From Dromiciops gliroides (taxonomy: Eukaryota; Chordata; Mammalia; Microbiotheria; Microbiotheriidae), in the NCBI RefSeq assembly GCF_019393635.1, contig NC_057862.1:152563562-152627561 (forward strand): DNA of 64,000 bases, written 5' to 3'. Both the position numbers and the translations under genes were made by a program. This document shows positions 11,817-22,002 of this stretch, piece after piece (positions within the stretch are counted from its first letter, which is position 1; each line of letters begins with the position of its first letter). The notes beneath the pieces were generated by a model. The model worked only from the letters and a program-made list of their open reading frames with translations, ran no database searches and was not told the DNA's origin.

Positions 11817-14657
11817 GTAGGTTATACCTATATTTGCAAATAATATTGGGGATAAAGCAGATTCAAATGATCCTCTTCTGAATGAACTTGAGGAAGAATT
11901 GGAAAGTTGCAAAATATTTAAAGCTTTAGATCAAATATGCCAGCAAGTTTTTGCATTTCTGCTATAAATTGGGCATGTGTACATTTTTGTACCATCCATT
12001 TATGGCCACTATAACCAGAACTTGCAACTAATAATAGTGATTTCTGGGTGTTGTGGACAGCCACACCTTTTGGGAAGAAACAGTTATTTGTAGATCCTCA
12101 AAGATATCAGCAAGCTTTATGTAGTATCCTAAAAATGTGTTATCATTTAGAGTTACAAATCTGAATTTTCAGTCAACCAGTTTAGATAATGTTGCTATAG
12201 GCTGTTAATTTTTACTAATTGTAGAATATCATTTTAAACAGTAACTAAAATAAATGTTTTTAACTTTATTTAATTTTATTCCATGTGGCTGTTCTGATTC
12301 TTATTCTGAAGAAATACTAAACTATTTCCACAATTACATTTTCATTTTATAAAAAATGTATTTACATTACCAACTAGCATCTAGCATATTATTTTCTTTT
12401 TTTTAAGTTTAGTGATTATAAGTTGTGATTGATTATGATTACAAGATTAACAGTGTTACTGTAAACCTTGTGATTTCTAGAACCACAGATTAGAAAAGAG
12501 CAAGCTAAATAATTTAAGGTACTGAATTGGGATTCTTCCAAAAATAATCTGTCCCCTTAGCTGTTTAGTGTGTTACCTTGAGAAAGGTTTCTATATTTCA
12601 TAATGTCAAAAAAAAACCAACAAAAAACCCAACAACAACCATTTAACCAAGTCTCTTCTTCCAAAACTCATAATGCCTTTTACTTAAAATTTAAGGCCTT
12701 GAAACCTGCTAAAAGAAAAATCAGAATACTATATTTGTTGAAAGATTCTCTAAATATTTCTGTTTATCTTCCAAAGTGCAACTGGAGTCTTTACCTAGTT
12801 AGAGTTTTGTCCTTAATACTTTTTGTTGTGATACATTTTACTAATCCTGCCTAAACTGTATGGAAAAATTGGGGAACATAAGGAAACAAAATGGAAAATG
12901 TTGCATCCTAGGGTACATTGTATCTTTGTCACGTTTCTATACCTATGGTGTTTCATATGTGTAACTGTCAACCAACTAAAAAAAAATCCTGGTTTTCTGG
13001 GAAACTTTGTGTCGATTATCTTGGGTCTGCCCCTCTTCCCCCAAATTGTGATTTTAACATTTTATGTTTGATGCTTGTTTTATTCACTTATTCTTCAACT
13101 ACTCTCTTTTGAATTCCAAATTAGGGTGAGAACAGGCATGAAGATAAGTCCATGCCAGTTTAGATAGAGGCTCTGGTGGGCAGGTGGCAACCTTTTTTAG
13201 GTACTCATTACTCCTGTCATCATTTTGAACCCTGTACAAGAGTAAGGCAGCGAATATAACACAAGTTTTCTTGCACAAAATTTTCAGGTAACCCTTGATA
13301 CTCTACTCCCACCCCTTTGAGTTTTACCTCTGGACAACTCCTTGTTGTAATATTTGCTTTTAAGTACCCAGAAAGAGACCAAGAAAAACAATGTATGGAT
13401 AAAAGTTGTTTTGAATTTCTTTAATTTGCATTGAAGCCTAGTGACTGTCAGCAACCTTTTAGAGAATAAGAATATAAAATCTTATACAAAGTATTTGCTC
13501 ACATTTGTACAGGGTGTTGTTCCAAAAGTCTTAGAGTGCAGTTTTAAGCTTTAATATCGTCTAACTGCACTAAAACTTTTGGGACACTGTATATGATTTC
13601 AATATATTTATTATTAAAAAGCTTGAGTGTACTGAGATAATTGTTTTAATCTAAAGACATTTTTAACATTTTAAATTTTACTTGTCTTTAAAGATACTAA
13701 CATTTTATTTTTATTCTTAACAGGTTTAGATTTCTTTCCCTTCTTATCAGGAGACAATCAGGTATGTTGTAGGAAAAAAATTACTCTGTTCATTTTCTCT
13801 ACAAATTATTTCTTTTAAAAGTATAACTATTACATCTGAAATAAAATGGCTTTCCTTGGAAGGTTCTAAATGGTAGTGCCACATACCACAACCCTCATGT
13901 TTTAAAGGGCAATACTTCAAAAACTTTGTTTCACTTGTGTTTTAAATATAGTAAAAGTATTCTTATTTGCTGCCTTGTCCCAGTACTGTTTCATGTCATG
14001 CCAATAGGTAGCAAATTATTTTGGCTGATAAATTGCTTAGCCAATGAATGTCTCCTCACAAGGAGGGAGGACTATAATGCTCTGCATTATAATTTGACTT
14101 TTTGAGATTTGATTGCTTTCTGCATTGGAATAAAGAACACTAATACTTTTTATTTCCAGTTTTCTTCTGGTTTCAGAAACCAAGGTCTCCAGAGGTAAAT
14201 GATCTCTACTACATAAATTCACTTGATTGTACCAATTGTCTCACTAAGGAACATTCAGAGATTTACAATATATTTCCATTTCCTACTTCAAGTTTGTGCT
14301 GCTGGGAGGAAAACTTAATAATTCAGAAGTATAATTTTCAATTATTTGTCTTTTTTTTCCTAGCATTACAACACCTCCCTTCTTGCCGCTGCAGCAGCAG
14401 CTGTCTCGGATGATCAAGACCTCTTACATTCGTCTCGTTTTTTTCCATATGCCTCTTCGCAGATGTTTCTTGATCAGTTAAATGCAGGAGGTAGCACTGC
14501 CCTTCCAACCACGAATGGAAGCAGTAGTGGCAGTAACAGCAGTCTTGTTTCCTCTAACAGCCTGCGAGAAAGTCATGGCCATGCAGTTGCCAATAGAAGC
14601 AGCACAGACACAGCATCAATCTTTGGCATCATACCGGACATTATCTCATTGGACTGA
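11674..14657 (+). CDS. PIAS1: PIAS1, 3'-terminal coding exons (partial gene)
   Basis: PIAS1 is a nuclear SUMO E3 ligase of the SP-RING family that restrains STAT1 and other transcription factors. Three spliced exons give the last ~157 residues of the protein (about 495-651 if the length matches human). This is the Ser/Thr-rich C-terminal tail that follows the SAP, PINIT and SP-RING domains and the SUMO-interacting motif, none of which is in the window. Recognisable stretches are ILNLPHQASPVSRTPSLPAV, the IQDYRHPFHMTPMPYDLQ block, LDFFPFLSGDNQ, an alanine run (LLAAAAAAVSDDQD) and the end SIFGIIPDIISLD. All junctions are AG/GT and phases agree. The tail is nearly identical to human, so I am confident of the assignment. 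The exon with the acidic VIDLTID SUMO-interacting motif should lie upstream of base 1; I did not find it in 1-11673. Confidence 0.97.
11817..13507 (+). other. PIAS1: PIAS1 intron, no repeat or exon recognised
   Basis: 1.7 kb of AT-rich sequence free of SINEs and of anything I could translate into a known protein. The mariner MITE at 13510 follows. Confidence 0.6.
13510..13589. mobile_element. Mariner-type palindromic MITE (80 bp)
   Basis: Near-palindrome: cagggtgttgttccaaaagt at the left end mirrors acttttgggacactgt at the right, with gtgcagtt/aactgcac inside. TA dinucleotides flank it at 13508-13509 and 13590-13591, the Tc1/mariner signature. Lies in a PIAS1 intron, 134 bp before the microexon. 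Confidence 0.65.
13724..13761 (+). CDS. PIAS1: PIAS1 penultimate exon (38-nt microexon)
   Basis: Acceptor ttcttaacag and donor GTATGT enclose 38 nt that complete the split Gly and add LDFFPFLSGDNQ. The exon is too short to be seen as an open reading frame. It was found because the phases of the exons on either side require it. Confidence 0.95.
14364..14657 (+). CDS. PIAS1: PIAS1 last coding exon with stop
   Basis: Starts after a long pyrimidine tract ending in cctag and runs 97 codons to TGA at 14655-14657. It carries the alanine run, a Gly/Ser-rich low-complexity stretch and the conserved C-terminus FGIIPDIISLD. Confidence 0.97.
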   Translation, partial: HYNTSLLAAAAAAVSDDQDLLHSSRFFPYASSQMFLDQLNAGGSTALPTTNGSSSGSNSSLVSSNSLRESHGHAVANRSSTDTASIFGIIPDIISLD

Positions 14658-16683
14658 TTTCCCCTCTCCCTCCCCCTTCCTCCTACCCCCCAGACTCAAT
14701 GAACTTGGCAGAAAGAAGAGAACTTTGTGCTCTGTTTTACTTTATTCTGTTTAGAAACGTACACAAGTGTGTGTTTTTTTTCCTTTTTTTAGGGAAAAAA
14801 ATTAAAAGAAATGTACAGAGAACAAAACTATATTTTCAGTTTTACTTTTGTATATAAACCTAAGACTGCCTGTCTGGTAAAACACGCGAAAAAAAAAAAA
14901 GAAAAAGAAAAAAACAGCCACCCACAAACCACCTTCTATTCATTTTACTGGATTCTGAAGATTTTGTTTTCAACATTTACATTTGTCCTGTGGTTTTATT
15001 TTTTTAGTTTGGATGTAAAAGACATTGCTTTCTTTGCAGTAACAGAAAAGGAATTGCATGTATGAAGTTTTAAATTGTAGGCAGTTGTTTGTTGGGGTTT
15101 TTTTTGTTTTTGTTGTTAGGGGAAAAAAACACCTTGCCATTTCCTGATAATGGCAGAGTTGAGTTCTGTGTTTTGCATAGATTTTACCCAACTTTAAGTT
15201 ATATAAATCTCATCTGTCCTGGTGCATTCATTCCCTCTGTGTTTCAGAATGTAGTTTATGGGAGTGTGTGTGTTAGTGTTAGTGTGTGTTCTTGTCACTT
15301 CTGATTTTATCCAAATTTGTTCAGTTGGAATATCAAGTTTTCCATTTCCCCAAACATGTTAAAAGATCTTAAAGTTGACATTTAAGAATCTTTGTAGAAT
15401 ATCCCAGTTGCTTCTATTCCATCACATACTTCTATCTGCTGCACTCACCCTGCATAGTTATTAACCTGCAAAGGACTGACATACTTTCATTCTAACTCTT
15501 AAGTTGGAATATTAGAAGTTGGAACTCTTCTAGGTTGCCACTGACTACTCATGTAGTCAGTGAACTCCTGTTTTGATGGAAAGGGTGGCAAGTTTGCATA
15601 AAATTTTTTTCACCAGGCTAAGGAAGTAAAAGTAATTTCAAATGCTCTGTTGCTTGGTTTGTGCAGCTGAAAGAGGTCATGGGGCAGCATTTAAAAAAAC
15701 AAACATACTGAAAGAGAAATAATTCTAAAAGTAAATGCTTTTTGGAAAATAATTCTGTAGCACCCAATATGTCTCAACTTGTACAAATCCTCTATTTGAT
15801 AAAGGGTTTGAAAATCATAATGTTTTTTACTTTGTCACTTTTAATTTCTGGCTGTCAGTATGCTTGTGTTGTTAAGCTTTGGGCCAAACTTAATGCCCAC
15901 CATTTAAATTTTCTTTCACTTTATTTTTGGGGCTTTATTTTTCTTCACCTTTTCAAGACATGCATGACATAGGAAAGACATTTTATAAAACTATGGAATC
16001 AGTTGGCCTGAACCATTCTTATTAAATAGTGGAATGTGTAAATAGATTGAAAGCTGTTTTTCAGAAAGGGGGGTGGGGGTGGGAGTGGGGAATAAAAAAC
16101 TGAAGGGGGTAAAGTGATTCTACTTGTGTCCCAAAGTCACCATCAGAGAAAATATAGTATTCTCTGGTGTACAGAATATTTTTCTAGCTGGTTGAGAGTG
16201 CAGGGAATAAGTTTATCAGGAAAGATAAGGAATATTAAATTTGCCAGTTTTCCAGTCTGGGTTTTTATGTTCAAACACTTGATGTCAGCTAGTTGTTTTC
16301 AGAGTTGATCAAGGACCACCTTTTGTGTATGAAGTTGTCTTTTTAAACCTTGCATTGATAACAAAATGACCTACTTTCGTTCAGGTAGAAGTCAAGATTG
16401 CTGTATGATCAGTTGTATGATAAATGTATTGGTTCACATGAATATGTAGCATCTAAAAATAGTCTTTGTATTTTTACAGCCTCCCTCTGCCACTAAATTG
16501 TTGACTTGAATTTGGGGAAAAAAAACAACGAAACAAAATGTTTGTGTTTATATGTATATGTGTGTGTATATATGTATTTATAGATAAGTGTGTGTGAGCT
16601 ACAAGTGAGTTAAATAGTCTTCCCCTGAGCATGTGTATTCCACACATAACTGGCTGAGTTATATTCACTATATGACCATTTAT

Positions 16684-16716
16684 AATAAAAGTCTATTAAG
16701 TGTCAGTTAAAATAAA
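16684..16716 (+). terminator. PIAS1: Paired proximal poly(A) signals of PIAS1 (candidate)
   Basis: Two AATAAA hexamers, 16684-16689 and 16711-16716, 27 bp apart, about 2 kb after the stop. Use would give a shorter 3'UTR isoform. Confidence 0.4.
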
Positions 16717-17557
16717 ACATCATAAAATGGGAACTACTTCAGTTATAAATTGAATCTGGTATTGAGGTGTTTGTTTAAACACTTTTTAGAAATATTGCTG
16801 GCTTATTCATTTAGACTAATATATTTAGTAATAAAATCATAATATATTTCTAAATTTGACCTTGAGGTGGAAATGATGGCAAAACATATGGGGAGTTCTT
16901 ATTTCACATCATAATAAGGCACAGGTTTCCATCAGTTTAACTTAAAAGCTTTTTTTTTTTTTTTAAGTTTTCAGATCAATACCTTTTTGTATGGAACTGA
17001 ATTACAAACATTTTGGATAAAAGTTGAAAACCCCTCAGCATTTATTCAGCAAGATTATCTCTTAGGTTCCATGTCCCTCAGTCTGAAACATTGCACCAGA
17101 CCTAAATAAACAAGGGCAGAAAATGATGGGGAATACATTTCCATTCACCTTTGATTTTCCTTCATGCTTTCACAAAAGAAATTAACCCTTCTTTTACCTT
17201 TGAGTATTGGTGTTCATTTCACTGTACTTAGTTTTATTTTTCTTGTGTTGAGTTTCCTTAAATTTTGCATTTGATAGCAATTTTTATTATTTACTATCAG
17301 ATTTCAGTATCTGTTGTTGACCTTTTCAGTTTGGTTTTAAAAAAGTATGTCATATCCCACTGCATTTCTGTCTCAGAAAGAGGTTTTTTAAAAAAGTAAT
17401 TCCTTGTTTTGTCTTTCAACTTTGGTGAACTGTCTATGAACAAATTCAGTAACTACTATGATCTTTAGGCCTTTGGCTCTCATCTCTATTGCCTGCGTCT
17501 TTCACAGTAGGTGTGTGTGTTTGTGTGTCTGTATATGTGTTTATGTACAATACTGTA

Positions 17558-17588
<31 letters not shown>

Positions 17589-18367
17589 GCACACAAATAT
17601 GAGTAAATAACTGTTTTGAATAGCAGGGTTGAAATGGCTTTTAATTGCTTTTGTGGGCATTATTGGATACATCTTTTACAAAAACTGAACTTTAACCATG
17701 CCAAGGCTGGTTGATTATAATTTATTTTGAGCATTAAAAGATTTCTTATTCTCTTTAATATAAGCATTATCACAATTTCAGATCATTACCTATTTAGCAA
17801 AGATTCACCTAAGCTTCCTAAGAATGTGATTTGCTTCTTTATATTGGATTTCTGAAACTGGTTGGAGTCATAGCCCAGTTTTAAAATTAATAACTGTGGA
17901 AAGAATTTTTTTTAATTCAATTTTAAATACATTCAGCATTTCAAGGTTTTAAAGCACATTTAGAATTATTTTAGGAAGGATTTTGTTTTATCAATGTAAG
18001 TGTTGTTAAATTCTTTTAAAAAAATAAAAATAAAAAATAAACAGCTTAGATGCAAAAGGGGGGGAGAATAGCTGGTGGTCCCAGAGTGTGCTGCTGTTAA
18101 TTGTTTAATTAACAAAGGGAAATGTATATAAACAGATATAAAAGTGACCATAAATTCCATGAACTTAAATCTGTGACTCATTGCCTTAAAAATTTCTCTC
18201 TTAGAGTTTCCATACCGCATGCCAAACCAGTAAAATGGCTTTTAAAAATGTATAGTAGACCAATGTCAGTTTGTATAAAAGTACCAAGTGAAAATATTTA
18301 TTACATGCATTGGAAAAAATTGTTTACCTATTGAATGTTACCTGTTTATGTAGAGATCTTTAGATGT

Positions 18368-18373
18368 AATAAA
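18368..18373 (+). terminator. PIAS1: Distal poly(A) signal AATAAA of PIAS1 (candidate)
   Basis: Canonical AATAAA at the end of the SINE-free block after the PIAS1 stop. A MIR relic begins within 200 bp downstream, which fits the end of the transcription unit. Confidence 0.5.
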
Positions 18374-18544
18374 AAAAAAAGCATTCAGTTAATTGTCTTC
18401 TGTAAAATATACTGCTGGGCAAATAAGGTGATAATCTTTCCAAAGCACCAGAGATTTAAAAGAAAGTCAGTTATGCCATAAATGGCTATGTGGTAAGTAA
18501 GAAATATGCAAGCCTCCTTTCCCCTCTTATTATAAGGTAACCGG

Positions 18545-18755
18545 CAAAGAAGAGTATGCTGCTGTGTAGTGAGCCCTGTATTTGTAGTCCAAAGACCTAC
18601 TTGTAAATGAATCCTGGCTCTACCGGTAATACCTTACTTGCATGACCTTGGGCCAGTTGTTTCCTTATCAAAACCTCAGTTTCCTCATCTTTTAAAATGA
18701 AGTGATTTGATTTGACTCTAGGCTTTTCCCAACTCTAAATATTCTGACAGTCATT
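18545..18755 (+). mobile_element. MIR/THER1-type relic
   Basis: ctggctctaccggtaatacc, tgcatgaccttgggcc and aacctcagtttcctcatct are the MIR core and its 3' part. First repeat after the PIAS1 3'UTR. Confidence 0.6.
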
Positions 18756-19097
18756 TAAACTTCTCATACCTATATTTTAAATCGTTACCATCACTGTTCT
18801 GTAAATGGTACAAGAAAAGTAGACCACAAGCAGTTACGATTTAGTGTAAGAATAGGCTATGGGCAGGTTTTTTTATTTGCGGGGAGAGAGGGCAGAGATT
18901 TTTTTTAATGACTTAGAATCTTCGGTTGAAAGATAATCTGGAGTTGGCACATCCATTTGGAACAGCTTAAACAGTATAAACATGAGAAGGTTCCAGAGCT
19001 CTATGACTCTAAGGACCCTATGGTATAGTCTTGGTGAAAAAGGGATGAGTTCTTATAAATTTGGCATTTATTAAGTCTCGTGTGTGTGTTTGGCACT

Positions 19098-19142
19098 ATA
19101 GCATCCCAAAAGTTTCAGTGCCATTTTAAGCTTCAGTAACAA
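19098..19142. mobile_element. Half of a mariner-type MITE
   Basis: atcccaaaagtttcagtgcc followed by attttaagcttcagtaa resembles the left half of the 13510 element. The other arm is missing. Confidence 0.4.
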
Positions 19143-19243
19143 GTACTAATATGTGATTGGCAGTGTTCTCAAAACAGCTGCTACTCTCGAGGAGATTCTA
19201 CTCTACTATAGGCAGAGAGAAGTAGGTTATAAAATGTACAGAG

Positions 19244-19401
19244 GGGCAGCTGGGTGGTACAGTGGATAAAGCACCGGCTTTGGATTCAGGAGGACCTGAG
19301 TTCAAATCTCGCCTCAGACACTTGGATGCTTACTAGCAGTGTGACCCTCGGCAAGTCACTTAACCCTTATTGCCCTGCCCCCCTCTACCCTCCCCAAAAA
19401 G
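19244..19401 (+). mobile_element. CORE-SINE (WSINE1-like)
   Basis: Full-length. TSD ataaaatgtacagag at 19229-19243 and 19402-19416 (perfect 15 bp). Tail cttattgccctgcc. Confidence 0.94.
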
Positions 19402-19447
19402 ATAAAATGTACAGAGAGAGATTCTGACAGTAAAGATTAAGGGGGCA

Positions 19448-19593
19448 GGAGCAGCTAGGTGGATCAGTGGATAGAGTACTGGCCCTGGATTCAGGGGTAC
19501 CTGAGTTCAAATCCAGCCTCAGACACGACACTTACTAGTTGTGTGACCCTGGGCAAGTCACTTAACCCTCATTGCCTCACAAAAAAGAAAAAA
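19448..19593 (+). mobile_element. CORE-SINE (WSINE1-like)
   Basis: TSD aaagattaagggggca (19432-19447) and aaagattaaggaggca (19594-19609). Small deletion in the core (cagacacgacactt). Confidence 0.93.
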
Positions 19594-19980
19594 AAAGATT
19601 AAGGAGGCAAAAGAGAGATCGAGACAGCACATTAGGAATATCTGAGGAGGAACATCAAACAGTGGGGGGAATGGGTAGGATCAAAGACTGCTATGCAAAG
19701 CAGGTGGCACTGGAACTGGGTCTCAAAGGTCGTAAAAGGAATCTAAAAGGCAGAGATGAAGAAGGGCTACCCTCCAAAGATTAGAGATAACATGCTTTCA
19801 GGAAAGGCAAATTTTGGGAAAGACTAGTGATTGTTTAGCTACAACATGGAAGAGAAGAGTTTAGAGAGGGTAGGATCTATGTTGTAGAGAGCTTTAAATG
19901 ACAAAGTAGAGGCTTGTTTTTGTTTTTATCCTGGAAAAGCAAGTAAGTCATCAAATATTTGAGTAAGAAAGTAGTCGTCA

Positions 19981-20126
19981 GGGGCAGCTAGGTGGTGCAG
20001 TGGATAGAGCACTGGCCTTGGAGTCGGGAGTACCTGAGTTCAAATCCAGCCTCAGACATTTAACACTCACTAGCTGTGTGACCCTGGGCAAGTCACTTAA
20101 CCCCAATTGCCTCACTTAAAAAAAAA
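19981..20126 (+). mobile_element. CORE-SINE (WSINE1-like)
   Basis: Full-length. Perfect TSD aaagtagtcgtca at 19968-19980 and 20127-20139. Confidence 0.94.
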
Positions 20127-21414
20127 AAAGTAGTCGTCATACCTGTCCCTTTAGGAAGATGGTTTGTGGAGGAGGGAGAAATCAGGCCAAATAAAAAGTG
20201 AGGAGGGAAGAGGAGCTCCATTTGTGAACATGCTGAATTTGAAATGCCACTGGAGCATATGGATGTTCTGTTTAGGGGTGAGTATAGATATATAATATTC
20301 ATCAAAGCAAGGATTATAATATCACAGAACAAATGAGTTCACCAAGGTTAGGTATAGAGAGAAAAGGCAATCCCAGGAGAGAGTCTTGGAATACCCATGT
20401 TTATGGAGTAAAAATGAAAAATAATCCCACAAGGAGATTGGGAAGCATCCAGATAGATAGGAGACAGCGAGTCATGGATGGGGAAGGGAGGGGGAGGGGG
20501 GCATCCAGATAGGAAAAGGCAGAATAGTGTCAGAAGCTCCAGAAAAAGTCACAGAAGGTGAAGACTTGAGAAAGAGTCAGTTTAACCACTGAGTTTATTA
20601 ATAGTCCTAGAGTACTCTAGTTTTCCGTTGAGTTATGGTATTAGAAGCCAGATAGCAGAGGGTTGAGAAGTGAGTGGGTGGCACAGGAGAACATTTTCCT
20701 TATTGTCTATGAGGTTTATCTGTGAAGGGGAAATAACTTGAGATGATTGAGGTCTAAGGAAGGCTTTTTTTTTTTTTTAAGAAAAATTTATAGCTAGTGG
20801 GTAAGGAGCAGTTAGCTAGAGAGATTTAAGATTGGAGAGCTGGAAAAGTGATCCAAGGCAGAAGCTCCCAAGGGGTTGTATCAAAGGCACATAGTAGGGG
20901 TTGTCATCAAGTTTTGAGGTGTGTAGGAAAGGAGTTCCATGTCCCTAGGTGATGAAAAAATAAAAAGAGCCAAACTCCTGGTGTGTAAATGAACTTCTCT
21001 AGGCAGTGAAATGTTCAGTTTCCATAGAGGCCCAAGCCTCTAGTAGTAGGCCGTGTCAGATGCTCTGAGTTTTTGTGTCCGAAATGTTTTGTTTTTAAGA
21101 TTGTTTCCATGCAGGCTATCCATGGATTTTAGCATGTTCTCTCTGTAGTGGAACCTTAGTGCATCAACTTAATTATTACACACTGTTTCTTAGCTAGGTT
21201 TCCACAGTAGTGACTACTTTTATGTATATATGTGTGTAGAGGAATACACTGGAAATATGGTACATAAGATAGGGACTGGAAATATGTGAATGACCCTGAT
21301 AATGTGATACATGATGCAACATGAAACCTCGCCAAGAATATTTAACTTAATGCTGTAGCGGCAATATTTCTCTTTTCGTTTGGAAGATAGTCGCTGAGCT
21401 TTAAAGGTAGGGTT

Positions 21415-21661
21415 TGGTATTTTTCAGTCATGTCCGACTCTTCATGACTCCACTTGGGATTTTCTTGGCAATGATACTGGAGTGGTTTGCCATTTTCTTT
21501 TCCAGCTCATTTTTACAGATGGGGAAACTGAAGCAAACAGGGGGAAGTGACTTGCCTGGGATCACACAGCTAGGAAGTATTGAAGCCGAATTTGAACTCA
21601 GGAAGAGGTGTCTTCCTAACTCCAGGCCCAGAACTCTGTCGGCTTAGCCACCTAGTTACCC
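21415..21661 (-). mobile_element. CORE-SINE, long form
   Basis: Reverse copy starting tttttcagtcatgtccgact and ending ccacctagttaccc. Includes gtggtttgccattttctttt and gggaaactgaagcaaacag. It lies just beyond the CALML4 poly(A) signals. Confidence 0.8.
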
Positions 21662-21694
21662 TTTTGTTCTTTAATTAGATGGCCCCATTTAAGT

Positions 21695-21904
21695 GGATTT
21701 ATTCATTAAGGTCATAACACTGTTAAAAACAATTTTATTTGTATCATTACAGAGTTCTTGTGTCAGGGATAGAAGGCAGCACCCTAAGCATGATACTACC
21801 ATTTCCCCTAGAGTAAAAAGGACACGTTTTATAAAAATCCAATCGAATAGCAGAAGTTTCCAGATTTCAAAAATGACTCCTCTTTGTATCCACATGTATC
21901 CAGT
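21695..21904 (-). other. CALML4: CALML4 3'UTR and poly(A) signals (candidate)
   Basis: After the stop, the minus strand shows AATAAA at 21734-21739 and 21698-21703. A minus-strand long CORE-SINE ends at 21661, just beyond, so the transcript probably ends near 21.68 kb. Confidence 0.5.
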
Positions 21905-22002
21905 TCAGTAATCTGCTGTAGGAAGTGTGATCATTTGGATAAATTCGTTGTACTTCACTTTGCCGTTTGGTCCAATATTAGCTTCTTTCAGGAGATCATC
22001 CA
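21905..22002 (-). CDS. CALML4: CALML4 exon 5 with stop (EF-hand 4)
   Basis: Acceptor gattcattctag, then TG GAT GAT completing Val. It encodes VDDLLKEANIGPNGKVKYNE and FIQMITLPTADY, then TGA at 21905-21907. It is separated from exon 4 by a 6.4-kb repeat-rich intron, so it is easily missed. Residue matches to human CALML4 (VDDLFREADIEPNGKVKYDE, FIHKITLP) and the matching phase make it secure. Confidence 0.95.

Larger units (their letters stand above)
14658..18390 (+). other. PIAS1: PIAS1 3'UTR (inferred extent)
   Basis: About 3.7 kb after the PIAS1 stop contain none of the SINEs that otherwise occur every 1-2 kb, and the region is AT-rich, as expected of a conserved 3'UTR. AATAAA signals occur at 16091, 16684, 16711 and finally 18368. 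The last is directly followed by an A-run and then a pyrimidine-rich stretch, so I take it as the distal end. Pumilio-type UGUANAUA words lie at 14849, 16037, 16565 and 18123. A TG/TA microsatellite occupies 17510-17590. The extent is an inference without transcript data. Confidence 0.65.
19150..20960 (+). mobile_element. Old LINE-2-like fragment broken up by three SINEs
   Basis: Segments such as ttctactctactataggcag, tggaactgggtctcaaagg, tgttgtagagagctttaaat and attgaggtctaaggaaggct resemble the 3' repeat also seen at 38690 and 41820. They continue on both sides of the SINEs at 19244, 19448 and 19981. Boundaries uncertain. Confidence 0.4.
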
